From Methanobacterium sp. (lineage in GTDB: Archaea; Methanobacteriota; Methanobacteria; Methanobacteriales; Methanobacteriaceae): DNA of 64,000 bases. The stretch is from contig JAVSLW010000001.1 in assembly GCA_039666455.1 (NCBI GenBank), positions 17,689 to 81,688 of the forward strand. Reading direction: 5' to 3'. Shown piece after piece: positions 18,463 through 27,107 of the stretch. The notes under the pieces are model-generated. The model did no database searches, had not been told where the DNA came from, and saw nothing but the letters and a program-made list of their open reading frames with translations. Made by a program: the position numbers and the translations under genes. How positions within the stretch are numbered: the first letter of the stretch is position 1; each line of letters starts with the position of its first letter.

Positions 18463-19200
18463 TTATCCTGATTTAACCCCTTCAACAAGTTCTTCAATCT
18501 TGTTTTTAACATTAGAACTGTCTTCAACTACAGTACCGGTCACCACAATATCTGCACCAGCCTTTGCAATACGTGCAGCGGTTTTGCCGTCACGTATCCC
18601 TCCACCCACAATTACAATTATATTGCTCATTTTTTTAACTGCCGTAATCATGGCTTCTGGAACGTGTTTATCAGCACCAGAACCTGCTTCAAGATATAAC
18701 AACCTCATTCCAAGGCATTCTGCAGCCATTGCATATGCAACAGCAATATCTGGCTTGTTTCTTGGAATCAATTTAGCGTCTCCTACCCATCCAACTGTTC
18801 CACCAGGTTCAACAACAAGATAGCCCATTGGAAGTATTTCAATTCCCATTTTTTTAATTGCGGGAGCGCCTAAAGCCTGGGCACCAGTTATCCAGTAGGG
18901 ATTGCTTGAATTTAAAAGGCTCATAAAAAAAATTGCGTCTGCATATCTGCTTACACCACTAATATTTCCTGGAAAAAGAATAACTGGAACATCAACGCTT
19001 TCCTGCAGGGCTTTTGCAGTTGCATCAAGTTCTGTAGGTTCTGTAGTTGATCCGCCAAGCATTATTCCGTCTGTTCCTCCAGATACGGCTTCTTTTGCTA
19101 TTCTTACAGCTTCTTCAGGACTCTGTTTTTCTGGATCTAAAAGTGTTAAATGTATTTTGTGGTCTTTTAATGTATTTTTAATGTAGTTTTCGACTTTCAT
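18463..19200 (-). CDS. Geranylgeranylglyceryl phosphate synthase
   Basis: A TIM-barrel prenyltransferase of the GGGPS family that joins geranylgeranyl diphosphate to sn-glycerol-1-phosphate, the first committed step of archaeal ether lipids. Motifs include LLDPEKQ near the start, GGTDGIMLGGST, LFPGN, YLEAGSGA and the phosphate-binding GGGIRDG and GTVVED. The start at 19200 (245 residues) follows CGTGGTAAA and matches the usual N-terminus. A longer frame to 19242 adds 14 hydrophobic residues that are not typical. The gene is followed by a 155-base gap to the DUF169 gene. Confidence 0.95.
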   Translation of the reverse strand: MKVENYIKNTLKDHKIHLTLLDPEKQSPEEAVRIAKEAVSGGTDGIMLGGSTTEPTELDATAKALQESVDVPVILFPGNISGVSRYADAIFFMSLLNSSNPYWITGAQALGAPAIKKMGIEILPMGYLVVEPGGTVGWVGDAKLIPRNKPDIAVAYAMAAECLGMRLLYLEAGSGADKHVPEAMITAVKKMSNIIVIVGGGIRDGKTAARIAKAGADIVVTGTVVEDSSNVKNKIEELVEGVKSG

Positions 19201-19295
19201 TTTACCACGGCATGGAAAAATAATTATAATAATTGAAATCAATGTATAAATAAAAAATGGAGGATAACCCTCCGAATCGAAATAAAGGAATTTAT

Positions 19296-19442
19296 CTATC
19301 CTCTTGACTCTTTAGCTTTTGGTCTTAGACCTTTGTAACCGCATTTTCTGCATGTTTTTGCAGTTGGGGGGTTTCTTGCATTACATTTTAAGCATATTTT
19401 GATATGGAATATTCTGTTTTCTGCTTCTTCAAATCTAGCCAT
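19296..19442 (-). CDS. rpl40e: 50S ribosomal protein L40e
   Basis: A 48-residue protein with the L40e zinc finger: CLKC, ten residues, then CRKCG, ending in basic GLRPKAKESRG. It begins MARFEEAE after a perfect GGAGGAT site. In eukaryotes it is made as a ubiquitin fusion; here it stands alone. It lies between the Tsr3 and GGGP synthase genes on the same strand, 56 bases after Tsr3. Confidence 0.95.
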   Translation of the reverse strand: MARFEEAENRIFHIKICLKCNARNPPTAKTCRKCGYKGLRPKAKESRG

Positions 19443-19498
19443 TTATTATCCTCCTTATGTAATTATTTAATTTAATTTTAGATAGTTTAAAATATAAG

Positions 19499-20005
19499 TT
19501 ATTCCAGGTATTTATTTTGAATTTCTACAACTTCCAAACTGTTTTTAGCTTTAGAATAGCTTTCTAAGAGCTCTTCATTGAGCTTTAGAAAATGAGGGCC
19601 CCATTTGAATGGAGACATAATGTCAACAGCTATATCTTTAAACCCAATTATATAAAAACCTGCTGCAATTGCCTCTGCAGTTGACAGTATACATGGTTTT
19701 CCATAATTGGTTGGATTTGCAGCTATCAAAAAGGGTAATGATCTGCTGTTTTTTCCTGTTTTTAGTCTAAAAGGAACTTTATCTAACCTTTTCCACGAAC
19801 AATCAAGTCCTACAAGTCCTTTTTCCATTATTGTCTCTCTATCTTCACAAGATAAAGCTTTCTGTGAATAAGGATCCAGGATAATTGCACCGGCAGGTAC
19901 CATATTTAATTTTGTAACTACTTTAACTTTTCCCTGTTTTCCAAGTTTAACCGTGGTGCATTTCTTACGATCACATTCTTCTTTGTGGTATACAACGATT
20001 CTCAT
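19499..20005 (-). CDS. Tsr3-family rRNA aminocarboxypropyltransferase (DUF367)
   Basis: The 168 residues match the Tsr3 family: VVYHKEECDRKKCT near the start, LDPYSQKALS, GLDCSWKRL, and the SAM-binding stretch RSLPFLIAANPTNYGKP. Yeast Tsr3 moves the aminocarboxypropyl group of SAM to a hypermodified pseudouridine of small-subunit rRNA; archaeal members are thought to do the same on 16S. The ribosome site is weak. It lies upstream of L40e in the same direction. Confidence 0.92.
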   Translation of the reverse strand: MRIVVYHKEECDRKKCTTVKLGKQGKVKVVTKLNMVPAGAIILDPYSQKALSCEDRETIMEKGLVGLDCSWKRLDKVPFRLKTGKNSRSLPFLIAANPTNYGKPCILSTAEAIAAGFYIIGFKDIAVDIMSPFKWGPHFLKLNEELLESYSKAKNSLEVVEIQNKYLE

Positions 20006-20106
20006 TTCTAAAACACGTTCTAATCAATATTTCTTTTAGTTATTTAAAAGAAAACAATAAGTCACAACAACTGATTATATAGCTCCATATTTAAAAATTT
20101 ATGCTT

Positions 20107-22212
20107 TTAAAAAAAAGACCTTTCATACTCTATTATCTGGGATACAGCCTCTTTTGCATCTTTTATGTCTTCAAGGTCATAATAACGCCCTCCTGATGCT
20201 AAGGCAATTTCCATGTTGGTGCTCCTACCATATTTAACAGATTTTTCAAAATTAACAACGATGGTAGTTATATCATTCTCTTTAAGGTTTTTTGCAGCAT
20301 TAATGGCATCTCTTGTAGGGCCTTCCTTTATTCCCACATTAGGCATTCCATCGGTTAATATCATCATTATTGGAACATATTCCCTCTTTCTTTTCTCTTT
20401 TTTAAGCACTTCAAAACCTTTTTCAATTCCAGAAGCAAGAGGTGTGGTCCCACCTACTCTAATATTATCCACATACTCTTTAAATGAAACTGCACGTCTC
20501 GTTGTAGGGACAATAACTTCTGCACCCTGACCTTTAAACCCGATAACACTGATTCTATCCTTATGTCTGGCAGTATCGTCAATTAATTGATTTAGAATCC
20601 CTTTAACTTTATTTGCTTTCCTTTGTGAAAACATAGATCCGCTTACATCAACAACAAGTGCTATGGAAGCTCTTGAACCGTGTTTTCTCACTTTCTGGCG
20701 TATATCCTCATTTTCAACCTTAATTCTGCCATTTGATCTGATTGCAGCAGCCCGCAGAGTTGCATCTATAGCTATATCCTGATTACCATTTTTAGGAAAT
20801 TTACTTTTTATGTATTTACCTTTCTGTGTCTTAGAATCAACTCGTTTTCCATAAAGACGATTTTTAGTTGCGCCTTTCATTTTAAGGAGCTTTTTTATGT
20901 CAATCTTCTCGCTATCAGCATCAACACTGCCTTTTTCATCTTCCTTACTTTGAAGTTTCATTCCTTTTTTTTGATCTTCACCCTGTTCAGCAGGTCCTGG
21001 AGAAATATTCACAGTTCTATTTTCTTTTTCATCATCTTCTTTTTCTTCTGGGGTTTCTTCAGGAGTTAAATCACCGTTTTCATTGTTATCTCCATTACCT
21101 CCTGATTGATCTTCATCACCGTCGCTTTTTTGATCTTCATCTGAAGGTGTTGATTCTCCTTTTGTATTATCCTGTTGTTCTTCTCCGCTTTGATCCTTTT
21201 CTTCTTCAGCAGTGTCAGAAATCGCTTTTTCCATCATTTGTTTAATTTTATTTTGGTCAAATGTTTTAGGAAGTCTTTCACCAAGAACAAGTAACATTGC
21301 CTCTTCCAAGTCATCATAAGTAACTTCAACGTGTTTATTGTAAGCTGCAATAGTTTTTGCTGTTTTTAATATGGCAATATCTGCCCTATGACCATCAACT
21401 CCTATATTAACGCTTACGTGTGCTATTGCTTTCATAATTTCAGAAGATACATTTATATTTTTAAGAAGTTTCCTTGCACTTAAAATGTTTTCAAGAATTT
21501 TCTGCTGTTCTTCCTTGAATTTGTCTGCAAATGCTTCAGGATCACTTTCAAACTCTTCCCTTCGTGCCATTATTTCAACACGGTCTTTTATGTCCATAAT
21601 GCTGTGTGCGACAATATGCAGGCCAATTCTATCTGAAAGCTGTGGTCTAAGCTCACCTTCAGCAGGATTCATGGTTCCAACAAGTATGAACCGTGATGGA
21701 TGGGATAGGGAGATTCCTTCTCTTTCTACAACATTTATGCCATAGGCAGCAGCGTCCAGCAGGACATCGACGATGTTATCATCCAGAAGGTTTATTTCGT
21801 CAATATAGAGTATATTTCTATTAGCTTCAGCAAGAATACCTGGCTCTAAGGCTTTAATACCTTCTTTAAGTGCTTTTTCAATATTTATTGATCCAAGAAC
21901 ACGGTCTTCAGTTGAACCCAGAGGAAGCTCCACAACGCGCATTTTCTTCTTTTCTATCTTCATGTCTTCAGATATACAAGAATCGCAAAGTGAACCTTTA
22001 TCCTCAGGATCGCAGTTAAATGGACAGCCTTTTACCACTTTAATGGAGGGTAAGAGGTCAGCGAGAGCCCTGACTGCTGTGGTTTTACCAGTACCCTTGT
22101 CTCCTTTAATGAGCACTCCACCAATACCGGGATTAATTGCATTTAATATAAGTGCTTTTTTAATGTTTTCCTGACCAACAATTGCTGAAAATGGAAAAAT
22201 AAGATTTTTCAA
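20107..22212 (-). CDS. Chelatase-like AAA-VWA protein (ChlI-ChlD type)
   Basis: About 701 residues. An N-terminal AAA+ module has Walker A GDKGTGKTTA, the cysteine insert GCPFNCD...CDSC, and Walker B ILYIDEINLLDD. A very acidic Gln/Asp/Glu/Gly linker covers roughly the middle, and the C-terminal VWA domain has the MIDAS motif DVSGSMF. This is the ChlI plus ChlD arrangement of magnesium/cobalt chelatase motors, which work with a large CobN/ChlH-type subunit not seen here. The start TTG at 22212 follows GGTGA by 5 bases and lies about 50 bases after a TATA box. The longer ATG frame at 22281 would place the TATA box inside the gene. Confidence 0.87.
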   Translation of the reverse strand: MKNLIFPFSAIVGQENIKKALILNAINPGIGGVLIKGDKGTGKTTAVRALADLLPSIKVVKGCPFNCDPEDKGSLCDSCISEDMKIEKKKMRVVELPLGSTEDRVLGSINIEKALKEGIKALEPGILAEANRNILYIDEINLLDDNIVDVLLDAAAYGINVVEREGISLSHPSRFILVGTMNPAEGELRPQLSDRIGLHIVAHSIMDIKDRVEIMARREEFESDPEAFADKFKEEQQKILENILSARKLLKNINVSSEIMKAIAHVSVNIGVDGHRADIAILKTAKTIAAYNKHVEVTYDDLEEAMLLVLGERLPKTFDQNKIKQMMEKAISDTAEEEKDQSGEEQQDNTKGESTPSDEDQKSDGDEDQSGGNGDNNENGDLTPEETPEEKEDDEKENRTVNISPGPAEQGEDQKKGMKLQSKEDEKGSVDADSEKIDIKKLLKMKGATKNRLYGKRVDSKTQKGKYIKSKFPKNGNQDIAIDATLRAAAIRSNGRIKVENEDIRQKVRKHGSRASIALVVDVSGSMFSQRKANKVKGILNQLIDDTARHKDRISVIGFKGQGAEVIVPTTRRAVSFKEYVDNIRVGGTTPLASGIEKGFEVLKKEKRKREYVPIMMILTDGMPNVGIKEGPTRDAINAAKNLKENDITTIVVNFEKSVKYGRSTNMEIALASGGRYYDLEDIKDAKEAVSQIIEYERSFF

Positions 22213-22260
22213 TGATTTCACCGTTTTAGTGCTCTTAAATAATTTAAGATAAATCTGGTT

Positions 22261-22270
22261 GTATATATAA
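22261..22270 (-). promoter_or_regulatory. TATA box of the chelatase-like gene
   Basis: Read on the minus strand this is TTATATATAC, about 50 bases before the chosen TTG. It predicts a leader of roughly 25 bases carrying GGTGA. Confidence 0.6.
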
Positions 22271-22406
22271 AATTTGTCCATAATTATATATACTGTTAAT
22301 AATATTATGTGGAACTACAAATGATAATAATTTAGAAATTTTAGAAAAATCATTCATAACAAATAATAAATAAAATGTTCAACATAATGAAAAACGGTGG
22401 TAATAA

Positions 22407-22562
22407 ATGTGTACTGTTGGAGGCCCAATGGCAGATATTAAAATGAAAAAGCTTAAAACCAGAAGATACAGGTGCCTGGATTGTGGAAACGAATTTAAGG
22501 GGCTTGGAAAAAGAGTAATATGTCCAGCATGCCAGTCAGAGAACGTAGAAGCCTTAGAATAG
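22407..22562 (+). CDS. Small zinc-ribbon protein
   Basis: A 51-residue basic protein with two CxxC pairs (CLDC and CPAC), spaced as in a rubredoxin-type zinc ribbon, with a Lys/Arg-rich N-terminal part (KMKKLKTRR). A ribosome site (GGTGG) lies 6 bases before the ATG. Its last 43 bases overlap the next gene in another frame. It could be an RNA- or DNA-binding accessory protein; the family was not identified. Confidence 0.75.
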   Translation: MCTVGGPMADIKMKKLKTRRYRCLDCGNEFKGLGKRVICPACQSENVEALE

Positions 22563-23005
22563 ATAAGGATCAAATATTATTTTTAATTGGAAGTTCTGGC
22601 GAACTGGGCATCATCAAATCTGGCAGAAAAAAGCAGATATTTATAGGAATGCCTGATAAAGAAGAAATAGTTGTATTTCTTGAAGGTGAAGATTTAATAG
22701 TGGTTTCTGCATTCTGTAAGGGAAAAAAAGCAGAAAAAGGAATCAAGAGTTTGCTTTATCTGCTTAAAGATATGAATTTTCCAATTACTGTCCTTCCAGA
22801 AAACCACCCAACTTCATCAAGGTTACCTATGGTGGTTGCTACAGGAGATCACATTCGTTTAAACTGTAATATAGTTCCAGGCACCCATCCTGAGCAGGAT
22901 ATTTTATGTGCATGTGAGGATCTCTCAGGTACCGAAATAACAGCAACAGAAAAAGGTGTCGACATTTTAGGCTCAGTTAAGAAGTTTAAAATTGAAAAAT
23001 TTTAA
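22520..23005 (+). CDS. Conserved-looking protein of unknown function
   Basis: The frame of 161 residues is mostly strand-rich (ILFLIGSSGELGIIKSG, then VVFLEGEDLIVVSAFCKG) and ends with CEDLSGTEITA. I do not recognise the family. The ATG at 22520 overlaps the zinc-ribbon gene by 43 bases; an ATG at 22529 is also possible. Both genes read in the same direction, and the overlap suggests coupled translation. A leftward partner (the chelatase-like gene) diverges about 200 bases away. Confidence 0.6.
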   Translation: MSSMPVRERRSLRIDKDQILFLIGSSGELGIIKSGRKKQIFIGMPDKEEIVVFLEGEDLIVVSAFCKGKKAEKGIKSLLYLLKDMNFPITVLPENHPTSSRLPMVVATGDHIRLNCNIVPGTHPEQDILCACEDLSGTEITATEKGVDILGSVKKFKIEKF

Positions 23006-23087
23006 TAGGGCTAAACTGCATTGCCTTATTTTAACCTGTTTAGATGGGTTAGTTTAATAAACATGAAAAAACTTAAGGGTATCTACC

Positions 23088-23795
23088 ATGTGGGTTTATG
23101 AATTTTATCAAATTTTTGGACAAATAGTTTTTATTGCAGGTATTTTAATATTAATCCTGCTATCTGTTACACTTATTCTTGGAAAGGTTCTTATAAGGCA
23201 GGAAAAACTTATTTTCCCCCGGCTGCTCCTATTTACTATAGATGTATTTTACGGACTTTTCAAAAAATTCGCCGGTAATGTGGGAGTAGATGAAAAAATA
23301 GTGGATCAAATTGGTGTTGAAGTTAGAAATAAGGTCAATGAAAAGTCATTTAAACAAATTGATGATAAGGATAAGGTTTTAATACTCCCCCACTGTTTAA
23401 GAAACCCGAAATGCGAGGCCAAACTGAATATGACTGGTCTTCACTGTACTCACTGTAATCGGTGTGTAATAGGTGTTTTAAAAGAAAAGGCAGAAGATAG
23501 AGGATACGATGTATTTATTATACCTGGATCAACCTTTTTAAAGAAAATATCCAAAGAAAATAAATTTAAAGCCGTTTTAGGCGTTGCATGCTATCAGGAT
23601 CTGAATCTGGCCATGATGAAACTTTCAGATTTCCACTGTCAGGGTGTGCCTCTTTTAAAAGATGGATGTGTCTGTACAAAGGTTGATACAAGGGCTGTTC
23701 TTGATAAAATGGGAATTGAACTCCCTCAAAATACTAAAATTCCTCAAAGTAATGTTACATGCAGTAAAGAACGTCTATCACGTAAACTACTTTAA
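23088..23795 (+). CDS. DUF116 family protein
   Basis: The 235 residues have one membrane helix near the N-terminus (about 12-34, IVFIAGILILILLSVTLIL), then a soluble DUF116 domain from about 60. Conserved cysteines cluster in CLRNPKCEAK, HCTHCNRCVIG, VACYQDL and DGCVCTKVDT, a pattern that suggests an Fe-S or other metal site facing the cytoplasm. DUF116 proteins occur in many methanogens and anaerobes without a settled role. It lies upstream of a possible structured RNA and the pst genes. Confidence 0.87.
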   Translation: MWVYEFYQIFGQIVFIAGILILILLSVTLILGKVLIRQEKLIFPRLLLFTIDVFYGLFKKFAGNVGVDEKIVDQIGVEVRNKVNEKSFKQIDDKDKVLILPHCLRNPKCEAKLNMTGLHCTHCNRCVIGVLKEKAEDRGYDVFIIPGSTFLKKISKENKFKAVLGVACYQDLNLAMMKLSDFHCQGVPLLKDGCVCTKVDTRAVLDKMGIELPQNTKIPQSNVTCSKERLSRKLL

Positions 23796-23818
23796 TTTTA
23801 ATAAAGGATGTCCTCCAT

Positions 23819-23930
23819 TGCAACTGCAAGTTTAAATAACCTCTGGTGGTTAGCCTATTAGGCTCTACTCTGGTAATTGAAGTTTTCCACTTCAATCATG
23901 CGGCTTAAAAGTTCACTTATTGTGTAAACT
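23819..23930 (+). ncRNA. Candidate structured RNA upstream of pstS
   Basis: Several stems are packed into about 110 bases of gene-free DNA: TTGCA-AC-TGCAA at 23819-23830, AGCCTA-T-TAGGCT at 23852-23864, and an 8-base perfect stem 23876-23883/23889-23896 with loop TTTCC. A weaker stem lies near 23911-23928. The segment is less A/T-rich than surrounding spacers. It could be a leader of the pst operon or a separate small RNA. No known riboswitch consensus was recognised. The strand is assumed from the pst direction. Confidence 0.4.
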
Positions 23931-24011
23931 TCTGCACAAATAGTAATATTTAAATATTTGTATTTATGATAATATTAATTAGAAAGATGAAACACATAAG
24001 AGGTGAAACAC

Positions 24012-24827
24012 ATGGATTCAAAATACATAGTTGGAATAATAATAGTAATAATAGTAATAATCGGATCTGTCATCGTATTTGCAGGTATAGGCCGCCCACA
24101 ACCAGAAACAATAAATGTGGTGGGTTCAACATCTGTACACCCAACAGCAGAAAGGTTAGCTGAAGCATATATGCAAAAGAACCCCTATATAACCATCCAC
24201 ACTGCTGGCCCTGGTACGGGTGAAGGTATTAAGAGTGCCAAGGATGGTACTGCAGACATTGGTACAGCTTCCAGAGATCTTAAAGAAGAGGAAAAGCCAG
24301 GACTGAACTGGACTGTTATTGGAAGGGATGGAATTGCTACCATAGTACACCCTGAAAACAATGTAAGTGATCTAACTAAAGAGCAGATCAGAGGTATATA
24401 TTTAGGTGAGATCACAAACTGGAGAGAAGTGGGTGGAGCTGATGCAACAATCAATGTTGTAACCAGAGAAGAAGGTTCTGGTACAAGAGGAGCATTCGAA
24501 GATATCGTAATGGATGATGAGTCAATTAAACCTGGTGCTATAGTGCAGGGTTCAACTGGATCTGTAATGGAAGCTGTAAGACATGATCCAAATGCAATAG
24601 GCTATGCGTCCTTAGCCTATCTAACTCCAGATGTTAAAGCTTTAAGCGTCGGTGGTGTGACACCATCACCAGAAACAGTATTAGATGGTACTTACGAAAT
24701 ACAGAGACCATTTTTGTTTTTAACCAGAGGTGAACCAACAGGCGCTGTTAAAGCATTTATCGACTGGGTCTTAGGTCCTGAAGGACAGACAATAATAAAA
24801 GATGAAGGGTTAGTACCTGTAGGCTAA
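24012..24827 (+). CDS. pstS: Phosphate ABC transporter, substrate-binding protein PstS
   Basis: About 271 residues. A membrane anchor or signal (about 5-25, rich in Ile and Val) is followed by a periplasmic-binding fold with the phosphate-loop features NVVGSTSVHPTAE, GPGTGEGIKSAKDGTADIG and REEGSGTRGAFED. It captures phosphate outside the membrane for PstC/PstA. The ATG at 24012 follows AGGTGA by 5 bases and is preferred to the GTG at 24003. Transcription probably starts in the spacer that holds the hairpin cluster. Confidence 0.95.
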   Translation: MDSKYIVGIIIVIIVIIGSVIVFAGIGRPQPETINVVGSTSVHPTAERLAEAYMQKNPYITIHTAGPGTGEGIKSAKDGTADIGTASRDLKEEEKPGLNWTVIGRDGIATIVHPENNVSDLTKEQIRGIYLGEITNWREVGGADATINVVTREEGSGTRGAFEDIVMDDESIKPGAIVQGSTGSVMEAVRHDPNAIGYASLAYLTPDVKALSVGGVTPSPETVLDGTYEIQRPFLFLTRGEPTGAVKAFIDWVLGPEGQTIIKDEGLVPVG

Positions 24828-24965
24828 GTGGGTTTTAACCACTAACCTCTTTTGGAATTCTTTTTAAATTATTTTAATTCAAAAAGCTTAATTTGCAATC
24901 ATTAAATTATATCATCATGTTTATCACCTAAAGCAAGATGTTTTATAATTTCATGAGGTATTCAA

Positions 24966-25838
24966 ATGTATAAGAAACTGGAAGAAATTTTTGTGGAAAA
25001 ATCATTACTCATAGCTGCAACATCAGCAAGCATCATAATCCTTTTTATAATTTTTTTTATTTTTAGAGAAGGCCTTCCTGCAGTTATTAACGTTGGGGTT
25101 TTTAGCTTTATGTTTGGAACTGAATGGTCACCTTTAAGAGGCTATTTTGGCGCTTTACCTATGATAATAGGGTCTCTGTACATAACAGGGCTATCTTTAC
25201 TCATGGCAGTTCCCCTATCTCTATGCTGTGCCATATTTTTAGCTGAAATTGCGCCCCGCCAAATGAGAATGATTTTAAAGCCTGCATTACAGGCTTTAGC
25301 AGGTGTTCCTTCTGTAGTATATGGATTTTTTGGGATTACAATCATTGTCCCATTTATAAGGGAGCAGTTTGGAGGTACAGGATTCAGTATTCTTGCAGCA
25401 TCCATAATTTTAACTGTTATGATTCTTCCAACAATAACCAGTTTATCAGAAGATGCTATAAAATCCATTCCCCTGGAATATAAAGAAGCGTCCCTTGCGC
25501 TTGGAGCAACTAACTGGCAAACTATTAAAAACGTTATTTTCCCTGCAGCACTACCTGGAATTTTAACTGGAATTCTCCTGGGATTAGCACAAGGAATTGG
25601 AGAAACTATGATAGTTATGGTTGCAGGGAATGTTGCACTTGTTCCAGATTCAATTCTTGATCCAGCAAGGGCTTTAACAGCTAATATAGCACTTGAAATG
25701 GGTTACGCAACAGAAATACATTACAGTGCTCTTTTTGCAACAGGCATAATCCTGTTCTTCTTGATATTGCTTCTTCTGGCTATAGCCAATTACGTTTATT
25801 ATAGAAAGCGAGTTATTATTGGTGGGGGCTACCTTTAA
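24966..25838 (+). CDS. pstC: Phosphate ABC transporter permease PstC
   Basis: The 290 residues form six predicted membrane helices, with the EAA-type coupling loop (YKEASLALGATNWQT near residue 171) that docks on the ATPase PstB. It pairs with PstA in the membrane. The stop overlaps the start of pstA by one base, so the two are tightly coupled. A 138-base gap separates it from pstS. Confidence 0.94.
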   Translation: MYKKLEEIFVEKSLLIAATSASIIILFIIFFIFREGLPAVINVGVFSFMFGTEWSPLRGYFGALPMIIGSLYITGLSLLMAVPLSLCCAIFLAEIAPRQMRMILKPALQALAGVPSVVYGFFGITIIVPFIREQFGGTGFSILAASIILTVMILPTITSLSEDAIKSIPLEYKEASLALGATNWQTIKNVIFPAALPGILTGILLGLAQGIGETMIVMVAGNVALVPDSILDPARALTANIALEMGYATEIHYSALFATGIILFFLILLLLAIANYVYYRKRVIIGGGYL

Positions 25839-26743
25839 TGTCATCAAGAATAGAAGGTATTAAAAAAGTTCCACGGAAGAAATTAAATTTAAATTTTAAA
25901 CTTATATCACCAAAAAATGCTCAAAAGATAATGAAAGGAGTATTCTGGTGGGCAGGAATTCTTGCAATTCTCATATTACTGGCTGTTACTGGCTATATAA
26001 TTATAATGGGATCACCAGTTATAAATCTGGAATTTCTGCTTAATAGACCCCTTGACGCTGGTAGGGCTGGGGGTATATTTCCCATGATAGTTTCAACCAT
26101 TTATGTAGCTCTCATTGCTGTCCTCGTTGCAGTTCCACTGGGTGTTGGAGCTGGAATTTATATAGCAGAATATGCTGGTCATGATAGCAAAATACTTAAA
26201 GCCATAAGATTTACTACTGAAACACTTGCATCTATTCCATCAATAGTATTAGGTCTCTTTGGGTTAGCATTTTTTGTCATCTTCCTTGGGTTTGGATTCA
26301 GCGTATTGTCAGGAGGACTTGTATTAGCTATTATGGCCCTTCCAATGATAATACATGCCTCTGAAGTTTCTATCGAAGCAGTTCCTCAATATTATAGAGA
26401 GGGAAGCCTTGCACTGGGAGCTACTAAATGGCAGACAGTATACAGGGTTGTGTTACCTGCTGCAATTCCAGGAATTGCTACTGGTGTGATCCTGGGGATG
26501 GTAAGAGCTATTGCAGAAACTGCAGCTATTATGTATACGGTAGGTGCATCGACAAGAGTTCCAATATCGATTTTTGATCCTGCAAGACCATTACCTTTTC
26601 ATCTTTATATAATGGCAACTGAAGGTATATCTCTTGAAAATGCTTTTGGAACTGCAGCAGTTCTTGTTACTATAGTACTTATAATAACTATTGTTACTAA
26701 CGTGATGGTTGAAAAACAGGTTAGAAAAATGATGGGGCGATAA
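25838..26743 (+). CDS. pstA: Phosphate ABC transporter permease PstA
   Basis: The 301 residues have a basic N-terminus (KKVPRKKLNLN), six predicted helices and the coupling loop YREGSLALGATKWQT near 185. It is the second half of the phosphate channel. Normally pstB and phoU follow. Here only a 16-codon fragment starts two bases after the stop, and no ATPase gene is found in the rest of the window. Confidence 0.94.
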   Translation: MSSRIEGIKKVPRKKLNLNFKLISPKNAQKIMKGVFWWAGILAILILLAVTGYIIIMGSPVINLEFLLNRPLDAGRAGGIFPMIVSTIYVALIAVLVAVPLGVGAGIYIAEYAGHDSKILKAIRFTTETLASIPSIVLGLFGLAFFVIFLGFGFSVLSGGLVLAIMALPMIIHASEVSIEAVPQYYREGSLALGATKWQTVYRVVLPAAIPGIATGVILGMVRAIAETAAIMYTVGASTRVPISIFDPARPLPFHLYIMATEGISLENAFGTAAVLVTIVLIITIVTNVMVEKQVRKMMGR

Positions 26744-26744
26744 A

Positions 26745-26795
26745 ATGGAAGCAATTGAAAGCGTTCATTTAGTGTCTTTTTCGAGGAAACACTAA
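26745..26795 (+). pseudogene. Possible truncated start of pstB
   Basis: Directly after pstA, GGGGCGATAAA leads into an ATG that encodes 16 residues (MEAIESVHLVSFSRKH) before TAA. The place, spacing and ribosome-like site are those expected for pstB, and MEAIE fits the start of an ABC ATPase, but no Walker A follows in any frame. It may be a remnant or chance. Confidence 0.3.
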
Positions 26796-27107
26796 AGTCC
26801 AAACTAACCATAATCATCTTCTGATAAATGTTCATAAATCTCCCTTTTTGAATTCTATTAATTTAATCGTTGTAAATGAAAATATCTTCCATCTTGACTT
26901 TGAAAAATCTGGCTATTTTAAAAGTTAGAACTAATGAAGGGCGTAATTTCTTTCAAATGTATGCTTACTTCAATTGAAATGATAAAAAATAATAACCATT
27001 ATCACTTAAATTGATACATGGAAAAAAAGAGTTCCATGAAGATGTGCTGGAGTTTCTGACAGAATTAGGAAAGGCATTAACTTCTTCTGGTACATGGAGT
27101 TGATTTA
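26796..27107. other. Gene-free stretch after pstA
   Basis: The 312 bases are A/T-rich with no ABC ATPase or PhoU homology in any frame. Near its right end, 27011-27103, a 30-codon open stretch from TTG encodes HEDVLEFLTELGKALTSSG and stops 4 bases before the flavoprotein gene. This looks like a small peptide or gene fragment, with no family recognised. Confidence 0.5.
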
